A DNA stretch of 64,000 nucleotides from Scytonema sp035967975 (GTDB lineage Bacteria > Cyanobacteriota > Cyanobacteriia > Cyanobacteriales > Nostocaceae). The stretch covers positions 20,849 through 84,848 of the forward strand of contig JAWQFQ010000013.1 in assembly GCA_035967975.1 (NCBI GenBank). The letters run 5' to 3'. Made by a program: the position numbers and the translations under genes. Below the pieces are notes generated by a model that had not been told where the DNA came from, did no database searches, and saw nothing but the letters and a program-made list of their open reading frames with translations. The number at the start of each line of letters is the position of its first letter. Within the stretch, counting starts at the first letter, position 1. This document shows, piece by piece, positions 24,660-33,980 of the stretch.

Positions 24660-26627
24660 TCAGGCAAACATCCCGTTTATGATATCGCGATAGTGTTCCA
24701 TCACGACGTGTCGCCTGATTTTTAGTGTTTGGGTCATCATGCCATTTTCTATTGAAAACGGCTCTATAATCAGCTTGAATGGACCGATGCGGTCATCTGG
24801 GCGATAACCAGGACGGTTTTGCACTTCCCGATTCAATTCTTGCCGATATAAATCCTGAACCATTTTACTCTTTAGATCCGCCTCAGTGCTGATGGCTTTT
24901 CCGGCTTGATCTGGTAAATGCAGATTTTTGTCTTCCGTCCATTTTTGTAGGGCTTCTAGATTGGGAACAATCAAAGCACCGAGACTGCGTTGGTCTTGCC
25001 CAACTAGCATAATTTGATCTATGTAGGGCGATCGCAAGCAAGCATCCTCTATCGGTTGAGGCTCGATATTTTCTCCATTTGTTAATACTATGGTATCTTT
25101 TGCCCGTCCGGTCAGTACCAAATCATTTTGTGGTGTCACCCAACCCAAATCCCCACTATTAAACCAACCTTCGCTGTCAATTGCTTTTGCAGTGGCTTCA
25201 GGATTTTGGTAATAGCCTTGCATAATTTGCGGTCCTCGCAGCATCACCAAACCCCTTTCTCCAATTGATAAAGGTCTGCGAGTTTCTGGATCGACGATTT
25301 TAATTTCTGTACCTGGTATTGGTCGCCCAGCAGAACCACGTAGATTATGCCAAGGACGACGTGCATGGGTTACGGGAGAAGTTTCTGTTAAACCATAACC
25401 TACTAAAATTTCTACACTAATAATCTCAAAAAAGTCATCTATATGCTTAGGCAGCGCACCGCCACCACTAATCATATAGTTTATTTTTCCTCCTGTTGCT
25501 TCCCGTACCTTTGAGTAAACAATTTTTTCACCCAAAGCATGGAGGGGGAATAAAGTAGTTGCTTGTGTGCTAGCTGCTAAGCGCTCAAATACGGAAGGGT
25601 TCAGATTTTCTAAACTCAAGTTTTGAGCAATGCGTCGCGCCTTAATGAACTTTTCACTCATTCCTAAAAAGAAGTTTATCAAGCGTTGCTTGTTTGCGGG
25701 TTGTTCGCGGAACTGCTTTTGCGCTGCTTCATAAATTGATTCCCACAAACGTGGGACACCCACCATAAATTGGGGTTTAAATTCTTTCAAATCTCGTTTG
25801 ACTGACTTTAAATTCGTGTAAACTTGAGTACAACCTTGAGAAAGTAAAAAATACTCCCCACTGCGTTCGTAGCTGTGCCATGTCGGGAGGATGCTCAAGA
25901 TAACGTCTCCTGGTTGCGGTTGAATAACGGCTCCAAGTGCTCTGACTTGATGTATCAAATTTCCATGACTGAGCATTACCCCTTTGGGTTTGCCTGTCGT
26001 ACCGGAAGTGTAAATTAAAGTTGCTAGAGTATCATCAGTTTGTTTAACTGGTTGTAAAGTGTGTTTTGAACCAATTTCCATCAACTGATTAAAGTTCAGA
26101 ATGTGTAAGTTTGTGTCTGATGGCGGTGCTTCATCAGAAAGTAAAATGACCAGTTGAATTGGCAAATCCACAAGGCGTTCCTGTAGCTTTTTAAAAGTTT
26201 TTACATCTTCTACAACAAGCGCTGTGCTACCGCTATGGGTCACGATATATATTAGCTCTTCCCTCTCTGCTTGGGAACTCCGCACCGCATTCACTGCGCC
26301 AACCATCATAATACCTTGGTCTGCAATTAACCAACGCGGACAATTGTCTGCAATCAAGGAGACTCGATCCCCTACTTTTACGCCTGAAGCTTGTAAACCA
26401 GTCGCAAATTGTTGAATTTGTTGCGCTAGTTGATTATAAGTGAGGACGATTTTTGGATTGGCGTGAGGATCGTGGAGAGCGACTGTATCTCCACATCGCT
26501 TTGCTACCAATGACCAAATTTCAGGTATTGATTCAACTTGAGAGTAATCTGCTAAACTCTGTAATTTTTGATACTCTTGTTGGGAAATGTTCGAGAATAA
26601 AGACGAGCGATCGTAGGTTTTAGACAT
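24660..26627 (-). CDS. aas: long-chain acyl-ACP synthetase (AMP-forming)
   Basis: The protein has 655 residues and belongs to the ANL superfamily. The AMP-binding P-loop is 'IYTSGTTGKPKG' preceded by ATL. The adenine motif is GYGLTETSPV, followed by 'GWFNSGDLGW' and 'LTGRAKDTIVLTNGENIEPQ' near the C-terminal subdomain. The length and the N-terminal 'SRSLFSNISQQEYQKL'-type region fit the cyanobacterial enzyme that re-activates free fatty acids onto acyl carrier protein for lipid recycling. It might also use CoA; in cyanobacteria the ACP form is the usual assignment. It is probably peripheral to the membrane. Confidence 0.9.
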   Translation of the reverse strand: MSKTYDRSSLFSNISQQEYQKLQSLADYSQVESIPEIWSLVAKRCGDTVALHDPHANPKIVLTYNQLAQQIQQFATGLQASGVKVGDRVSLIADNCPRWLIADQGIMMVGAVNAVRSSQAEREELIYIVTHSGSTALVVEDVKTFKKLQERLVDLPIQLVILLSDEAPPSDTNLHILNFNQLMEIGSKHTLQPVKQTDDTLATLIYTSGTTGKPKGVMLSHGNLIHQVRALGAVIQPQPGDVILSILPTWHSYERSGEYFLLSQGCTQVYTNLKSVKRDLKEFKPQFMVGVPRLWESIYEAAQKQFREQPANKQRLINFFLGMSEKFIKARRIAQNLSLENLNPSVFERLAASTQATTLFPLHALGEKIVYSKVREATGGKINYMISGGGALPKHIDDFFEIISVEILVGYGLTETSPVTHARRPWHNLRGSAGRPIPGTEIKIVDPETRRPLSIGERGLVMLRGPQIMQGYYQNPEATAKAIDSEGWFNSGDLGWVTPQNDLVLTGRAKDTIVLTNGENIEPQPIEDACLRSPYIDQIMLVGQDQRSLGALIVPNLEALQKWTEDKNLHLPDQAGKAISTEADLKSKMVQDLYRQELNREVQNRPGYRPDDRIGPFKLIIEPFSIENGMMTQTLKIRRHVVMEHYRDIINGMFA

Positions 26628-27458
26628 TAAACAACACCTAAATTGTAATTACAGCATATTCTGACTTATGTCAATTTCCTGAATTTAAATGACACAGTAT
26701 CTTCTGTCTATCAGAATTACATAGGCGGTTTTCGATTGAGTGTAATAAGACTTGGATTTATAAACCGCAGATGTACGCAGATAAACGCAGATACAATGTA
26801 CTTTATTCAAATGAAAACTGCTATCTAAAATTTTATGGTAAGGTTTCGTTGGATACTTTATGCATATTATTAATATATTGTCAAGAGAACTTCCCTAATC
26901 AAACATCGGCTGCAATACTGCTCGTAAGTGCGACAGTTGGGGTGCTGAGAAACCCAGTATCTCAACCTTTAGAAACCCGGTATCTCAAAGATACCGGGTT
27001 TCTAGTTTCTCACGAACGATTTAAGATCGCTATACAATACTGCTCAGTTAACGGTAGCTGTGGTGCTAGAAACCGGGTTTCTAATTTTCGCAAATCCTAC
27101 GTAGTATTGGATTGCTATATATTTTCCATAAGAAATAGGAATGGTAGAGCTATATAAAGTAGGAAATATAGCTATGGAAACAGAAGGAGGTATGAAAATA
27201 TCGGATTTTGTTAAGTCTGTTAACCGAAGACTAGCTAATCACTGATAATGATGCAATAATAAATTATTGATATTTTACTATTGGCTATTCCCGTAGAAAA
27301 AATTATATCTCCATGAAAATCTCTTCCTTTAGTTCATTGGTTGTATTCAAAAAGGTTTACATTAACTCTAGCTTATAGTAATCAAAAGAAATTTAAAACT
27401 AAAATATAAGGATTTTGCTTCACAATAGAAAATAAGAACTAAAGAAGGAGGATTCTTT
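26628..27458. other. long repeat-bearing spacer between aas and the small ORF
   Basis: No convincing gene is visible. A plus-strand frame at 26771-27157 is built from repeats and lacks a ribosome site. An 'aaccgcagatgtacgcagat'-type repeat lies at about 26763, a perfect GAAACCCGG palindrome at 26971-27003, and a half copy at about 27068-27085. A 23-codon frame at 27174 (METEGGMKISDFV...) is too short to call. Confidence 0.5.
26971..27003. repeat. AGAAACCCGGTATCT palindrome, copy 1
   Basis: Perfect 15-bp inverted arms flank a 3-base loop (CAA). The same palindrome, with a different loop, recurs at 36329-36361 and 56389-56421, and variant copies at 34170, 43947 and 54493. All lie in spacers. 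It would form a very stable hairpin in RNA or DNA. Confidence 0.85.
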
Positions 27459-27578
27459 ATGACCTTGACGGATGGTCTGTTGTTAACACTGGTGAATACA
27501 GTACTATGTCTTGCCTTTCCTAAGTTACTCTCTATGGTTGCTCCTCAAAACAAACGCAAAGAGATATCGCAGTCATAG
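27459..27578 (+). CDS. 39-residue hydrophobic small protein
   Basis: The start is preceded by a near-perfect Shine-Dalgarno sequence (AAGGAGG, 7-8 bases upstream). The frame encodes 39 residues: a polar start MTLTDG, one hydrophobic helix (LLLTLVNTVLCLAFPKLLSMV), then a basic tail with NKRKE. This is the shape of a single-pass membrane microprotein. I know of no named function. The strong ribosome site and the clean hydrophobic-helix-plus-basic-tail design argue for a real gene. It lies alone between aas and recQ. Confidence 0.6.
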   Translation: MTLTDGLLLTLVNTVLCLAFPKLLSMVAPQNKRKEISQS

Positions 27579-27594
27579 ACAAAATGTAAAATGA

Positions 27595-27712
27595 TAGGGA
27601 AGACTGCTGATAGTTAGTAGCTAATAGCTAATAGCTAATAGTAAAGGAAGTAATGAGCCGTTGAATAGAGAAAGAAACCATTAGCCATTAGCCATTAGCC
27701 ATTATCGCGCTT
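27595..27712. repeat. TAGCTAATAG-type short tandem repeat spacer
   Basis: Heptamer repeats 'gctaatagctaatagctaat' face 'ccattagccattagccatta' in inverted orientation, just downstream of recQ. The same repeat family fills spacers at 36680-36740, 39995-40055, 47315-47400, 54975-55055, 62440-62515, 63125-63235 and 63865-64000. Confidence 0.75.
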
Positions 27713-29869
27713 TCAGCGCTGGCTTTCTTGTCGCCACTTTCCCCTGACTAAACGAATTTCATCAAAACTGTAGCGATCGCCAAGGTACTCTTTGATGGGT
27801 GTAAGGGGAATATCGCCAAGAATGTCTAAGACTTGTAAAATTTTTTGCTGCTTCTCTGGTGAAACTAATAAATTCATGTCTACTGGCTGATTCTTCTCGA
27901 TTAAATTAGACAGGTGACTAATGATTGTAGCGGGTCGAAGGTTGCGTTTTTGAGCAATTTCTTCAACGCTTAGACCTTGGTTATGTAACTTTAAAGTGTA
28001 TACTTCTGTGTCTGAGGGTAATATATCAGAGGGTGTAGAAATCAGCTTCTGTTCTAATAAACCTTGTTCTTGAAGGTAAGCCCGGATTGCAGTTAGAAAC
28101 TTTTCCCCATACTGAGAAACTTTGTGGCTACCTACACCAGAAAGTTTGCTAAATTCAGATAAATTTTGGGGTTGCAACTGTGCCATTAATTTCAAAGTAG
28201 AATCGGGGAAGACAATATAGGGTGGGACTAATTGTTCATCTGCAATTTGTTTGCGGAGCGATCGCAATTTCTGGAACAATACGTCTACTTCTGCACCTTT
28301 CTTACTATCATCTTGCCACGCTGGCTTTTGCGAGACTGGAACAGCAATGGAAACTGTCCGCTGTCGGCGCATCACTTCCCAACTTAAGGCGTTCAGTTTT
28401 AGTACGGAGTAACCATCGTTAGTCTGTTCTAACAACCCTTTATGGAGGAGGGAACGTCCCAACATCCGCCATTCATCTACACTTCTATCTTTTCCAATAC
28501 CATAGGTGGAAAGTTTATCGTGTCGATTTTGGAGAATTTTTTGAGTTTTTCCTCCTCGCAAGACATCTATAATATGACCCATTCCGTATTTTTCTTTGCA
28601 TCGAGCCACACAAGATAAAAACTTCATGGCTTCAATTGTCCAGTCTTGCACAGGTTTGGGATATCGACAATTATCACAATTCCCACAATTTCCTGCAAAA
28701 CGTTCTCCAAAATAACCAAGTTGAATTGTTCGCCGACAATCTGTCCCTTCGGCGTAGTCTATCATTTGCCGAAGTTGTTGTTTGGAAATCAGTTGTTCTT
28801 GAGGGTCGCTTTTTTGATTGATACTCCACTCAATTGTTTTCAGATCGCCATAGCTGTAAAAAAGAGTACAACGAGATGCTTCTCCATCTCTTCCAGCCCT
28901 ACCAGATTCTTGATAATAACTTTCAATATTACGGGGTAAATCAAAGTGAATGACTAATCGCACATCCGGTTTATTGATTCCCATACCAAAGGCAATTGTT
29001 GCGACTATAACACGTACATCATCCCTAATAAACCGTGTTTGATTTTTGCTTCTTTCCTCATCAGTTAATCCCGCATGATATGGTAGGGCAGAAACTTTAT
29101 CTTGTTGTAATTTAAAAGTGAGTTCATCAACTTTTTTGCGCGTTAAACAGTAAACAATGACTGCGCCTTCTGCTTCTCTAATGAGATTTAAAAGTTCAGG
29201 GTAAGCAGATTTTGTTTTAGTTCTGACTTCGTAGTAAAGGTTCTCACGGTTGAAACTCGCAATATGTATGCGGGGCTGTTGTAAGCCCAACTGCTGGATA
29301 ATATCAGTCCGGACGCGTTCGGTTGCTGTGGCGGTTAATGCAGCGACGGGAACATCTGAGAAGCGTTTCCGCAGTATCTTGAGTTGACGATATTCTGGGC
29401 GAAAGTCATGTCCCCACTCAGAAACACAATGTGCTTCATCGATCGCAAAACCAGAAATACCAACTTGATGGTGTACTAGGTCGAGAAGTGGAAGAAATCT
29501 TTCGCTTACCAAACGTTCTGGAGCAACGTAGAGCAGTTTGACTTTACCATTGAGAAGGGCTTCTTCACGCGATCGCACCTGATAAGCATTGAGACTGCTG
29601 TTAAGAAATGTTGCAGCAATACCACTATTCCGCAATGCTTCCACCTGGTCTTGCATCAAAGCTATCAGTGGCGATACAACAACAGTGACACCTTCTTTGA
29701 GGAGTGCGGGAAGTTGAAAGCATAGCGATTTTCCCCCACCAGTGGGCATAACAATCAGTAAATCCCGATTTTCCAGCGCTTGTTCTATAATTTGTCGTTG
29801 TCCTAGGCGAAAACTGTCATAACCAAAGTAATGTTTCAGCGCTTGTTCTAAATTGGAATACGGATGCAT
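27713..29869 (-). CDS. recQ: ATP-dependent DNA helicase RecQ
   Basis: The protein has 718 residues. The superfamily 2 helicase core carries Walker A 'MPTGGGKSLCFQLPAL', the DEAH box IDEAHCVSEWGHDFRP, 'TATATERV' and 'GMGINKPDVRLVIHFD', with 'QESGRAGRDG' as motif VI. The zinc-binding Cys cluster (CRRTIQLGYFGE, CGNCDNC) and RQC winged helix follow. An HRDC domain spans about 530-605 (ELNSFSKL-like 'FSKLSGVGSHKVSQYGEKFL'). The C-terminal 100 residues form an extra helix-turn-helix-like region ('SVEEIAQKRNLRPATIISHL'). It unwinds DNA with 3'-5' polarity in recombination and fork repair. The length and layout fit full-length RecQ. Confidence 0.95.
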   Translation of the reverse strand: MHPYSNLEQALKHYFGYDSFRLGQRQIIEQALENRDLLIVMPTGGGKSLCFQLPALLKEGVTVVVSPLIALMQDQVEALRNSGIAATFLNSSLNAYQVRSREEALLNGKVKLLYVAPERLVSERFLPLLDLVHHQVGISGFAIDEAHCVSEWGHDFRPEYRQLKILRKRFSDVPVAALTATATERVRTDIIQQLGLQQPRIHIASFNRENLYYEVRTKTKSAYPELLNLIREAEGAVIVYCLTRKKVDELTFKLQQDKVSALPYHAGLTDEERSKNQTRFIRDDVRVIVATIAFGMGINKPDVRLVIHFDLPRNIESYYQESGRAGRDGEASRCTLFYSYGDLKTIEWSINQKSDPQEQLISKQQLRQMIDYAEGTDCRRTIQLGYFGERFAGNCGNCDNCRYPKPVQDWTIEAMKFLSCVARCKEKYGMGHIIDVLRGGKTQKILQNRHDKLSTYGIGKDRSVDEWRMLGRSLLHKGLLEQTNDGYSVLKLNALSWEVMRRQRTVSIAVPVSQKPAWQDDSKKGAEVDVLFQKLRSLRKQIADEQLVPPYIVFPDSTLKLMAQLQPQNLSEFSKLSGVGSHKVSQYGEKFLTAIRAYLQEQGLLEQKLISTPSDILPSDTEVYTLKLHNQGLSVEEIAQKRNLRPATIISHLSNLIEKNQPVDMNLLVSPEKQQKILQVLDILGDIPLTPIKEYLGDRYSFDEIRLVRGKWRQESQR

Positions 29870-30076
29870 AGCTCACTTTCTTTCAGGGCTGACTTATCGC
29901 CCACACTTCATTTTAACTAATACCTAAGGATATCTTATTTCTGTTGGTTTGTAAGTATTCAGCCATCAGTCCTCAGTCCTCAGCTTTTAAGTTCATTTGC
30001 ATAATCTATCAAAAATCAAGCGGGAGGGCGAGAACCTATCTGTTTTAAGGAGGGGAGAATCAAAAACTTGCGTATC

Positions 30077-31141
30077 TTAGTATACACTCACAAATCCTGC
30101 CTTTTCAAGCAGATCCTGTCCCTGTTGGGTTAACAGTAAATTTGTGTATGCTTCTCCTACCTGCCATTTTGTTTGGTCATACTGTTTAATAACTACAAAT
30201 AATTTCCGCGTAATAGGATACTCGCTACTGCGAATTGCGCTAGTATTTACCATAATTCTGTCTTTATAAGTAAGACACAGATCGGGCGGGGTCAAAGGTG
30301 GCTTGTAAGGAGGAACAAACTTTTCTGATGTCTTTCCCAATGGCAAGGTCTTAACAGTACATTGTCTTATGATTTCCGGCGTAGAGGCGTAATATATTCC
30401 GCCAAGATTTTTTCCTACTTTACGTAAACCAGAAGTCGTGTCTTGAACTGTCTCAACATTAACTCCTAGTTCCTCAACGTTAATCTCTAAAACATCATTT
30501 AAGAAGTACTCTACCGTACCTCCGTCTTCTGGATGACGAGTATAAGGAGTAATTTTCTGGTTTGGTCCACCAACTTCTTGCCAGTTGGTAATTTGTCCTG
30601 TATAAATGCCTTTGAGTTGCTCTATTGTCAAGCCTACTTCTTGCAATTCCAATTTGGGGTGAACTGCGATCGCAATACTATCAAATGCAACTTCCTTTTC
30701 TATTAAACCTTGCTTTTTTTCCTCTAAGTTAAGAGGGCGAGAAGAGACAGACACGTCTAATTGATTATTCAACAACATTCTAATACCTGTACTAGAACCG
30801 GGTGTTTCTCCTGCTGGAGGATTGATATAAGCCAACTTCAACTCTGGTCTTGCAGCTTGAATGGCTGAATCAACAATTTCTCTAATTGGTGCCCAAGTCG
30901 TGCTCCCACCATATTTAAAAGTCCCTGAAGGAATTTTAACTTCTGTAAATGACTTATACTTACTAATAATTACTGGTAGAGAATTAGTTAATTTGTTTGG
31001 TAAAGATTTTTCAGAAGGAGTTTTTGGGTTTTGACCGGGATTTGGAGATTTTGGAAATACAACGTTCACAAGACCTAAAATAATAGGACAAGCGACGAAT
31101 AAGATTCCGTAAGGAATTATTTTCTGTATTTTCTGACTCAT
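30077..31141 (-). CDS. PstS-like extracytoplasmic binding protein, membrane-anchored
   Basis: The protein has 354 residues. An N-terminal hydrophobic segment (about 10-30) lacks a clear cleavage site, so it is probably tethered. A short linker is followed by a PBP-like domain at about 70-350 with 'GTFKYGGSTTWAPI', 'GSSTGIRMLLNNQLDVSVSSRPL', 'GIYTGQITNWQEVGGPNQKI' and 'TRHPEDGGTVEYF', typical of PstS/SphX. The ligand could be phosphate or another anion. It is not followed by pstCAB. Instead it lies 42 bp downstream of a Ser/Thr kinase gene on the same strand, with a GAGGAAAAC ribosome site. This suggests ligand sensing rather than transport. Confidence 0.8.
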   Translation of the reverse strand: MSQKIQKIIPYGILFVACPIILGLVNVVFPKSPNPGQNPKTPSEKSLPNKLTNSLPVIISKYKSFTEVKIPSGTFKYGGSTTWAPIREIVDSAIQAARPELKLAYINPPAGETPGSSTGIRMLLNNQLDVSVSSRPLNLEEKKQGLIEKEVAFDSIAIAVHPKLELQEVGLTIEQLKGIYTGQITNWQEVGGPNQKITPYTRHPEDGGTVEYFLNDVLEINVEELGVNVETVQDTTSGLRKVGKNLGGIYYASTPEIIRQCTVKTLPLGKTSEKFVPPYKPPLTPPDLCLTYKDRIMVNTSAIRSSEYPITRKLFVVIKQYDQTKWQVGEAYTNLLLTQQGQDLLEKAGFVSVY

Positions 31142-31183
31142 GTTTTCCTCTAAAATTTTTCAGCAAAAATTTTAATAAACTCT

Positions 31184-32545
31184 TCAAAATTTACGAAATA
31201 GATGAGATAATTGCCGATAAACACTCATTGTAGAAAAGCCCACTAAAGCCGCTAGAATTGTTAGAATTACAACAAGCATCACATTATTATTTGAATTCCA
31301 ATTTCGTAAAGCAGGAACAAAAATAAAAAATACGAGTGTAGGAATTAAAGAACTAACACCCAAACAAATTACTTGCTCGGCTCTACGCCCTTGAACAATA
31401 AAGAAAGAGATTGAAATCAGAACAAGGACGAATACTAACCAGAATCCAGCGCTAATCCATGTAGTTCCTAACCAACTAACAAGACTAAGAGCGATTAGAA
31501 AACTAGTAGGACTTGTGCATACAGCTATCCAAGGCTGTAATTCAAGTAATTTAGGTGGACAAGGTTGAGGATTAGGAGGTGGGATTGTAGAAGCATCAGG
31601 CTCACTATTTTTGCTTTCATTTTTTGGAAGTAAATCTAACCATGCTTGTATTGTCTGAGGGCGCTCTTGTGGGTCTATCTGCATTCCCATAATTATTGCC
31701 CAATTCACAGGATTGCTGATACTTAGATTTAGAAACTGCGGATGCTTTAATGGTGTTCCAGATTGTCTTGCTCTGGCAGAAGTTGGATTTCTTTCTGTCA
31801 ATAAAAAATATAGAGTTGCTGCTAAGGCATAAACATCAATATAAGCCCCTCTTTTATCTTCCTCCTCGTATTGCTCTGGAGGTGCAAAGTCTGGTGTTAA
31901 ATATGGAGTATGCTGCTCTGTCTTATTAGGAGAATATTTTCGAGAGATTCCAAAGTCAATCAAAACAGCTTTTGACCCATCAGAAATTCTAATAATATTT
32001 TGAGGTTTTATATCTCTGTGTAGTAAACCTTGGTTATGGACTTCTATCAGCGCGTTTCCAATTTGCCGAATATAAAGTAAAGCATCTGTTTCTGAAAGAA
32101 TTCCATTCGTTCTAACCCAGCTATGCAAATCTTCTCCTTCAATGTATTCCATCACAATGCACCATCCCTCAGGAGTCTTGATTACGTCTTTAAATTGCAC
32201 AATGTGAGGATGCTTCAATTTTGCTAAAGATATTGCTTCTTTAACAAAGTTTTCTTCTAAATTGTCAATTTCATCTTGGTTTCGTAATTCATTTTTAAGA
32301 GTTTTAAGAACAACATCTTGCTTTTCTTCAGTATTTTGAGCAAGATATATATCAGCAAAACCTCCCCACTTCAATTTCTTTTGAATGATATACCGTCCAT
32401 TTTTTAAATTTTGACCTGGCTCCCAGTTAAACACATTATCTTCTGCCTCTACTGACGCATCATGGTGTATTTTTTCTTTTGGAAATTGATTAGTCGGCTC
32501 ACTTGACTGTTCATTATTGCTGTAGTCGGGTTGTTTTTGATCCAT
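31184..32545 (-). CDS. Ser/Thr protein kinase with C-terminal membrane region
   Basis: The protein has 453 residues. The kinase domain spans about 50-310, with a Gly loop in 'LKWGGFADIYLA', catalytic Lys in 'VVLKTL', HRDIKPQN and DFG in 'VLIDFGISRKY'. All key residues are present. After a Pro-rich linker, four hydrophobic segments at about 345-440 ('TSFLIALSLVSWLGTTW', 'FWLVFVLVLISISFFIV' and further) place the C-terminus in the membrane. The downstream PstS-like gene and the upstream FHA-winged-helix gene point to a sensor-kinase-regulator set. The Gly loop reads WGG rather than GxGxxG; this is unusual, but the catalytic centre is intact. Confidence 0.88.
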   Translation of the reverse strand: MDQKQPDYSNNEQSSEPTNQFPKEKIHHDASVEAEDNVFNWEPGQNLKNGRYIIQKKLKWGGFADIYLAQNTEEKQDVVLKTLKNELRNQDEIDNLEENFVKEAISLAKLKHPHIVQFKDVIKTPEGWCIVMEYIEGEDLHSWVRTNGILSETDALLYIRQIGNALIEVHNQGLLHRDIKPQNIIRISDGSKAVLIDFGISRKYSPNKTEQHTPYLTPDFAPPEQYEEEDKRGAYIDVYALAATLYFLLTERNPTSARARQSGTPLKHPQFLNLSISNPVNWAIIMGMQIDPQERPQTIQAWLDLLPKNESKNSEPDASTIPPPNPQPCPPKLLELQPWIAVCTSPTSFLIALSLVSWLGTTWISAGFWLVFVLVLISISFFIVQGRRAEQVICLGVSSLIPTLVFFIFVPALRNWNSNNNVMLVVILTILAALVGFSTMSVYRQLSHLFRKF

Positions 32546-32649
32546 AACATCAAGCCCACGTTTAGAGGTGCTGAACCAACACGAACAATGGATAATTGCT
32601 TGTGTATTGCAGGAGACCTCATATCTACTTTTTAGGTAAAGTATAAATT

Positions 32650-32796
32650 ATGAACGTTAAGATACCTTTAAGAGAGAAAAAATCATTACCACTAAATGCA
32701 AAATGTGGGTTGAGCCGAGCAGATATTAAAGAGATTATGGGTAAGTTTTTAATTGATGTATATTTAGGAAGAAAACAAGTTGGTTACGAGTTGTAA
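32650..32796 (+). CDS. possible 48-residue small protein
   Basis: A plus-strand frame of 48 residues starts at ATG 32650, with only a weak AGGTAAAG upstream. The protein is basic with one helical part ('LSRADIKEIMGKFLIDVYLG'). It sits in the 250-bp gap between the kinase and the FHA regulator genes and ends 2 bp before the convergent FHA gene. I do not recognise it. It may be real or chance. Confidence 0.3.
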   Translation: MNVKIPLREKKSLPLNAKCGLSRADIKEIMGKFLIDVYLGRKQVGYEL

Positions 32797-32797
32797 C

Positions 32798-33520
32798 TCA
32801 CTTAATCAACTTAACATTCAAGCTATAGCCTCTCCCCTTTTCGGTTATGAGGAACTGAGGTTCACCCGAATCTGGCTCTACTTTACGGCGGATGACCCAA
32901 ACAAGACGTGTAATATCGTTACTAGTGTGACCAAAAGAATCACCCCAAATCGCCTCTATGAGTTCTTGGTACTCACACACAGCTGGACGATCGTCATTCG
33001 CCTGATTGAGCTCTGCCATATAATGAATGAGACTACGTTCTTTTCGACTTAATTGAATTTCCTCCCGTCGGCGATCGCTCACTAAGAAAAGTTTCTGCTG
33101 ACTCAGGCTGTACTCTAGGTAAGTAGGAAGTTGAAACCCAGCAACTTTCCCCGTTTCGTCTGAGTCTCGAAAGGTTAATCGCCAAAATACTGGTTCTTCC
33201 CCCTCTAACAACTTGCCAAGAATGAGAATCACATCCCCATTTTTGAGTTGTAATCGTCCGTACTGGCGTACATCCATACGAGCATCGCTATCGCCCTGCT
33301 GCACAAATGTTCCATTAGCGCTGGATTCATCTACCACCCACCAAACTTTTGCTTCATATTCTAAAACACATTGTTGTCGCGATATGGTCTTTTCAGGATT
33401 GGGAAGTATTATATCGTTGTTGTTGCTTCGTCCCACAGTAAAGCATTGCTGTTCTAGCTTGATGGTATATTGATTGCCATCTGGGTCTTTAACATCAAGA
33501 AAGTTGCACTCTGAATGCAT
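32798..33520 (-). CDS. FHA - winged-helix transcription regulator
   Basis: I chose ATG at 33520, which follows AGGAG by 7 bases; an upstream TTG start at 33562 is less likely. The protein has about 240 residues. An FHA domain fills the N-terminal half, with 'FTVGRSNNNDIILPN', SRQQ in place of SxxH, and 'SANGTFV'. The C-terminal half is an OmpR/PhoB-type winged helix ('IQLSRKERSLIHYMAEL', 'LVWVIRRKVEP', 'FLITEKGRGYSL'). FHA fused to a DNA-binding domain suggests that Thr phosphorylation controls transcription. The neighbouring kinase gene on the same strand is the natural candidate writer. The pThr-binding His is replaced by Gln, so binding may be altered. Confidence 0.85.
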   Translation of the reverse strand: MHSECNFLDVKDPDGNQYTIKLEQQCFTVGRSNNNDIILPNPEKTISRQQCVLEYEAKVWWVVDESSANGTFVQQGDSDARMDVRQYGRLQLKNGDVILILGKLLEGEEPVFWRLTFRDSDETGKVAGFQLPTYLEYSLSQQKLFLVSDRRREEIQLSRKERSLIHYMAELNQANDDRPAVCEYQELIEAIWGDSFGHTSNDITRLVWVIRRKVEPDSGEPQFLITEKGRGYSLNVKLIK

Positions 33521-33695
33521 AAATTCTCCTGGTTGACAAGTCTCATCTACTTTTATCAACAATTATTGTTGTGTTGCATAACCAAGAGCAATTTACAAGC
33601 GATCTTAAAATCCTTTAAAGTCCATCCTTGTAGGATTGATAAACCTGCTTAACAAAGCATAATGTTAAGTGTAAAGTTTATTTGCGTCTGTAGCT

Positions 33696-33980
33696 ATGGC
33701 AAAAGCAATCTGGAACGGGGCTGTTTTGGCAGAAAGCGACAATACTGTAGTTGTGGAAGGTAACCATTACTTTCCTCCTGACTCTATTAACAAAGAGTAC
33801 TTTAAGGAAAGCGATACTCATACGACTTGTTATTGGAAAGGCGTTGCTAGTTACTACACGATTGAAGTGGATGGACAAAGCAACAAGGATGCTGCATGGT
33901 GTTATCCCAGCGCGAAGGAGAAGGCAAAAAATATTGAGGGCTATATTGGTTTTTGGAAAGGTGTTAAAGTGGAGGTTTAA
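33696..33980 (+). CDS. DUF427 domain protein
   Basis: The protein has 94 residues and matches the whole of the small DUF427 domain: 'AIWNGAVLAESDNTVVVEGNHYFP', 'HTTCYWKGVASYYTIEVDG' and 'AAWCYPSAKEKAKNIEGYIGFW'. The pattern TTCYWKG...AAWCYP is the family hallmark. Its biochemical role is unknown. The TAA stop codon is also the left copy of the 3-bp duplication made by the MITE inserted directly after it, so the element landed exactly at the stop. Confidence 0.9.
   Translation: MAKAIWNGAVLAESDNTVVVEGNHYFPPDSINKEYFKESDTHTTCYWKGVASYYTIEVDGQSNKDAAWCYPSAKEKAKNIEGYIGFWKGVKVEV

Noticed and set aside
26771..27157. 128-codon plus-strand open frame
   Set aside because: It runs straight through the AGAAACCCGG palindrome and other repeats, and has no Shine-Dalgarno sequence or family match.
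27595..27712. CRISPR-like short direct repeats
   Set aside because: The units are 7-10 bp, adjoining and inverted, without unique spacers of 30-40 bp; they are short tandem repeats, not a CRISPR array. The same holds for the ndh spacers.
30077..31141. Phosphate ABC transporter operon
   Set aside because: Only the binding protein is present; no pstC, pstA or pstB follows, and the gene is coupled to a kinase instead.
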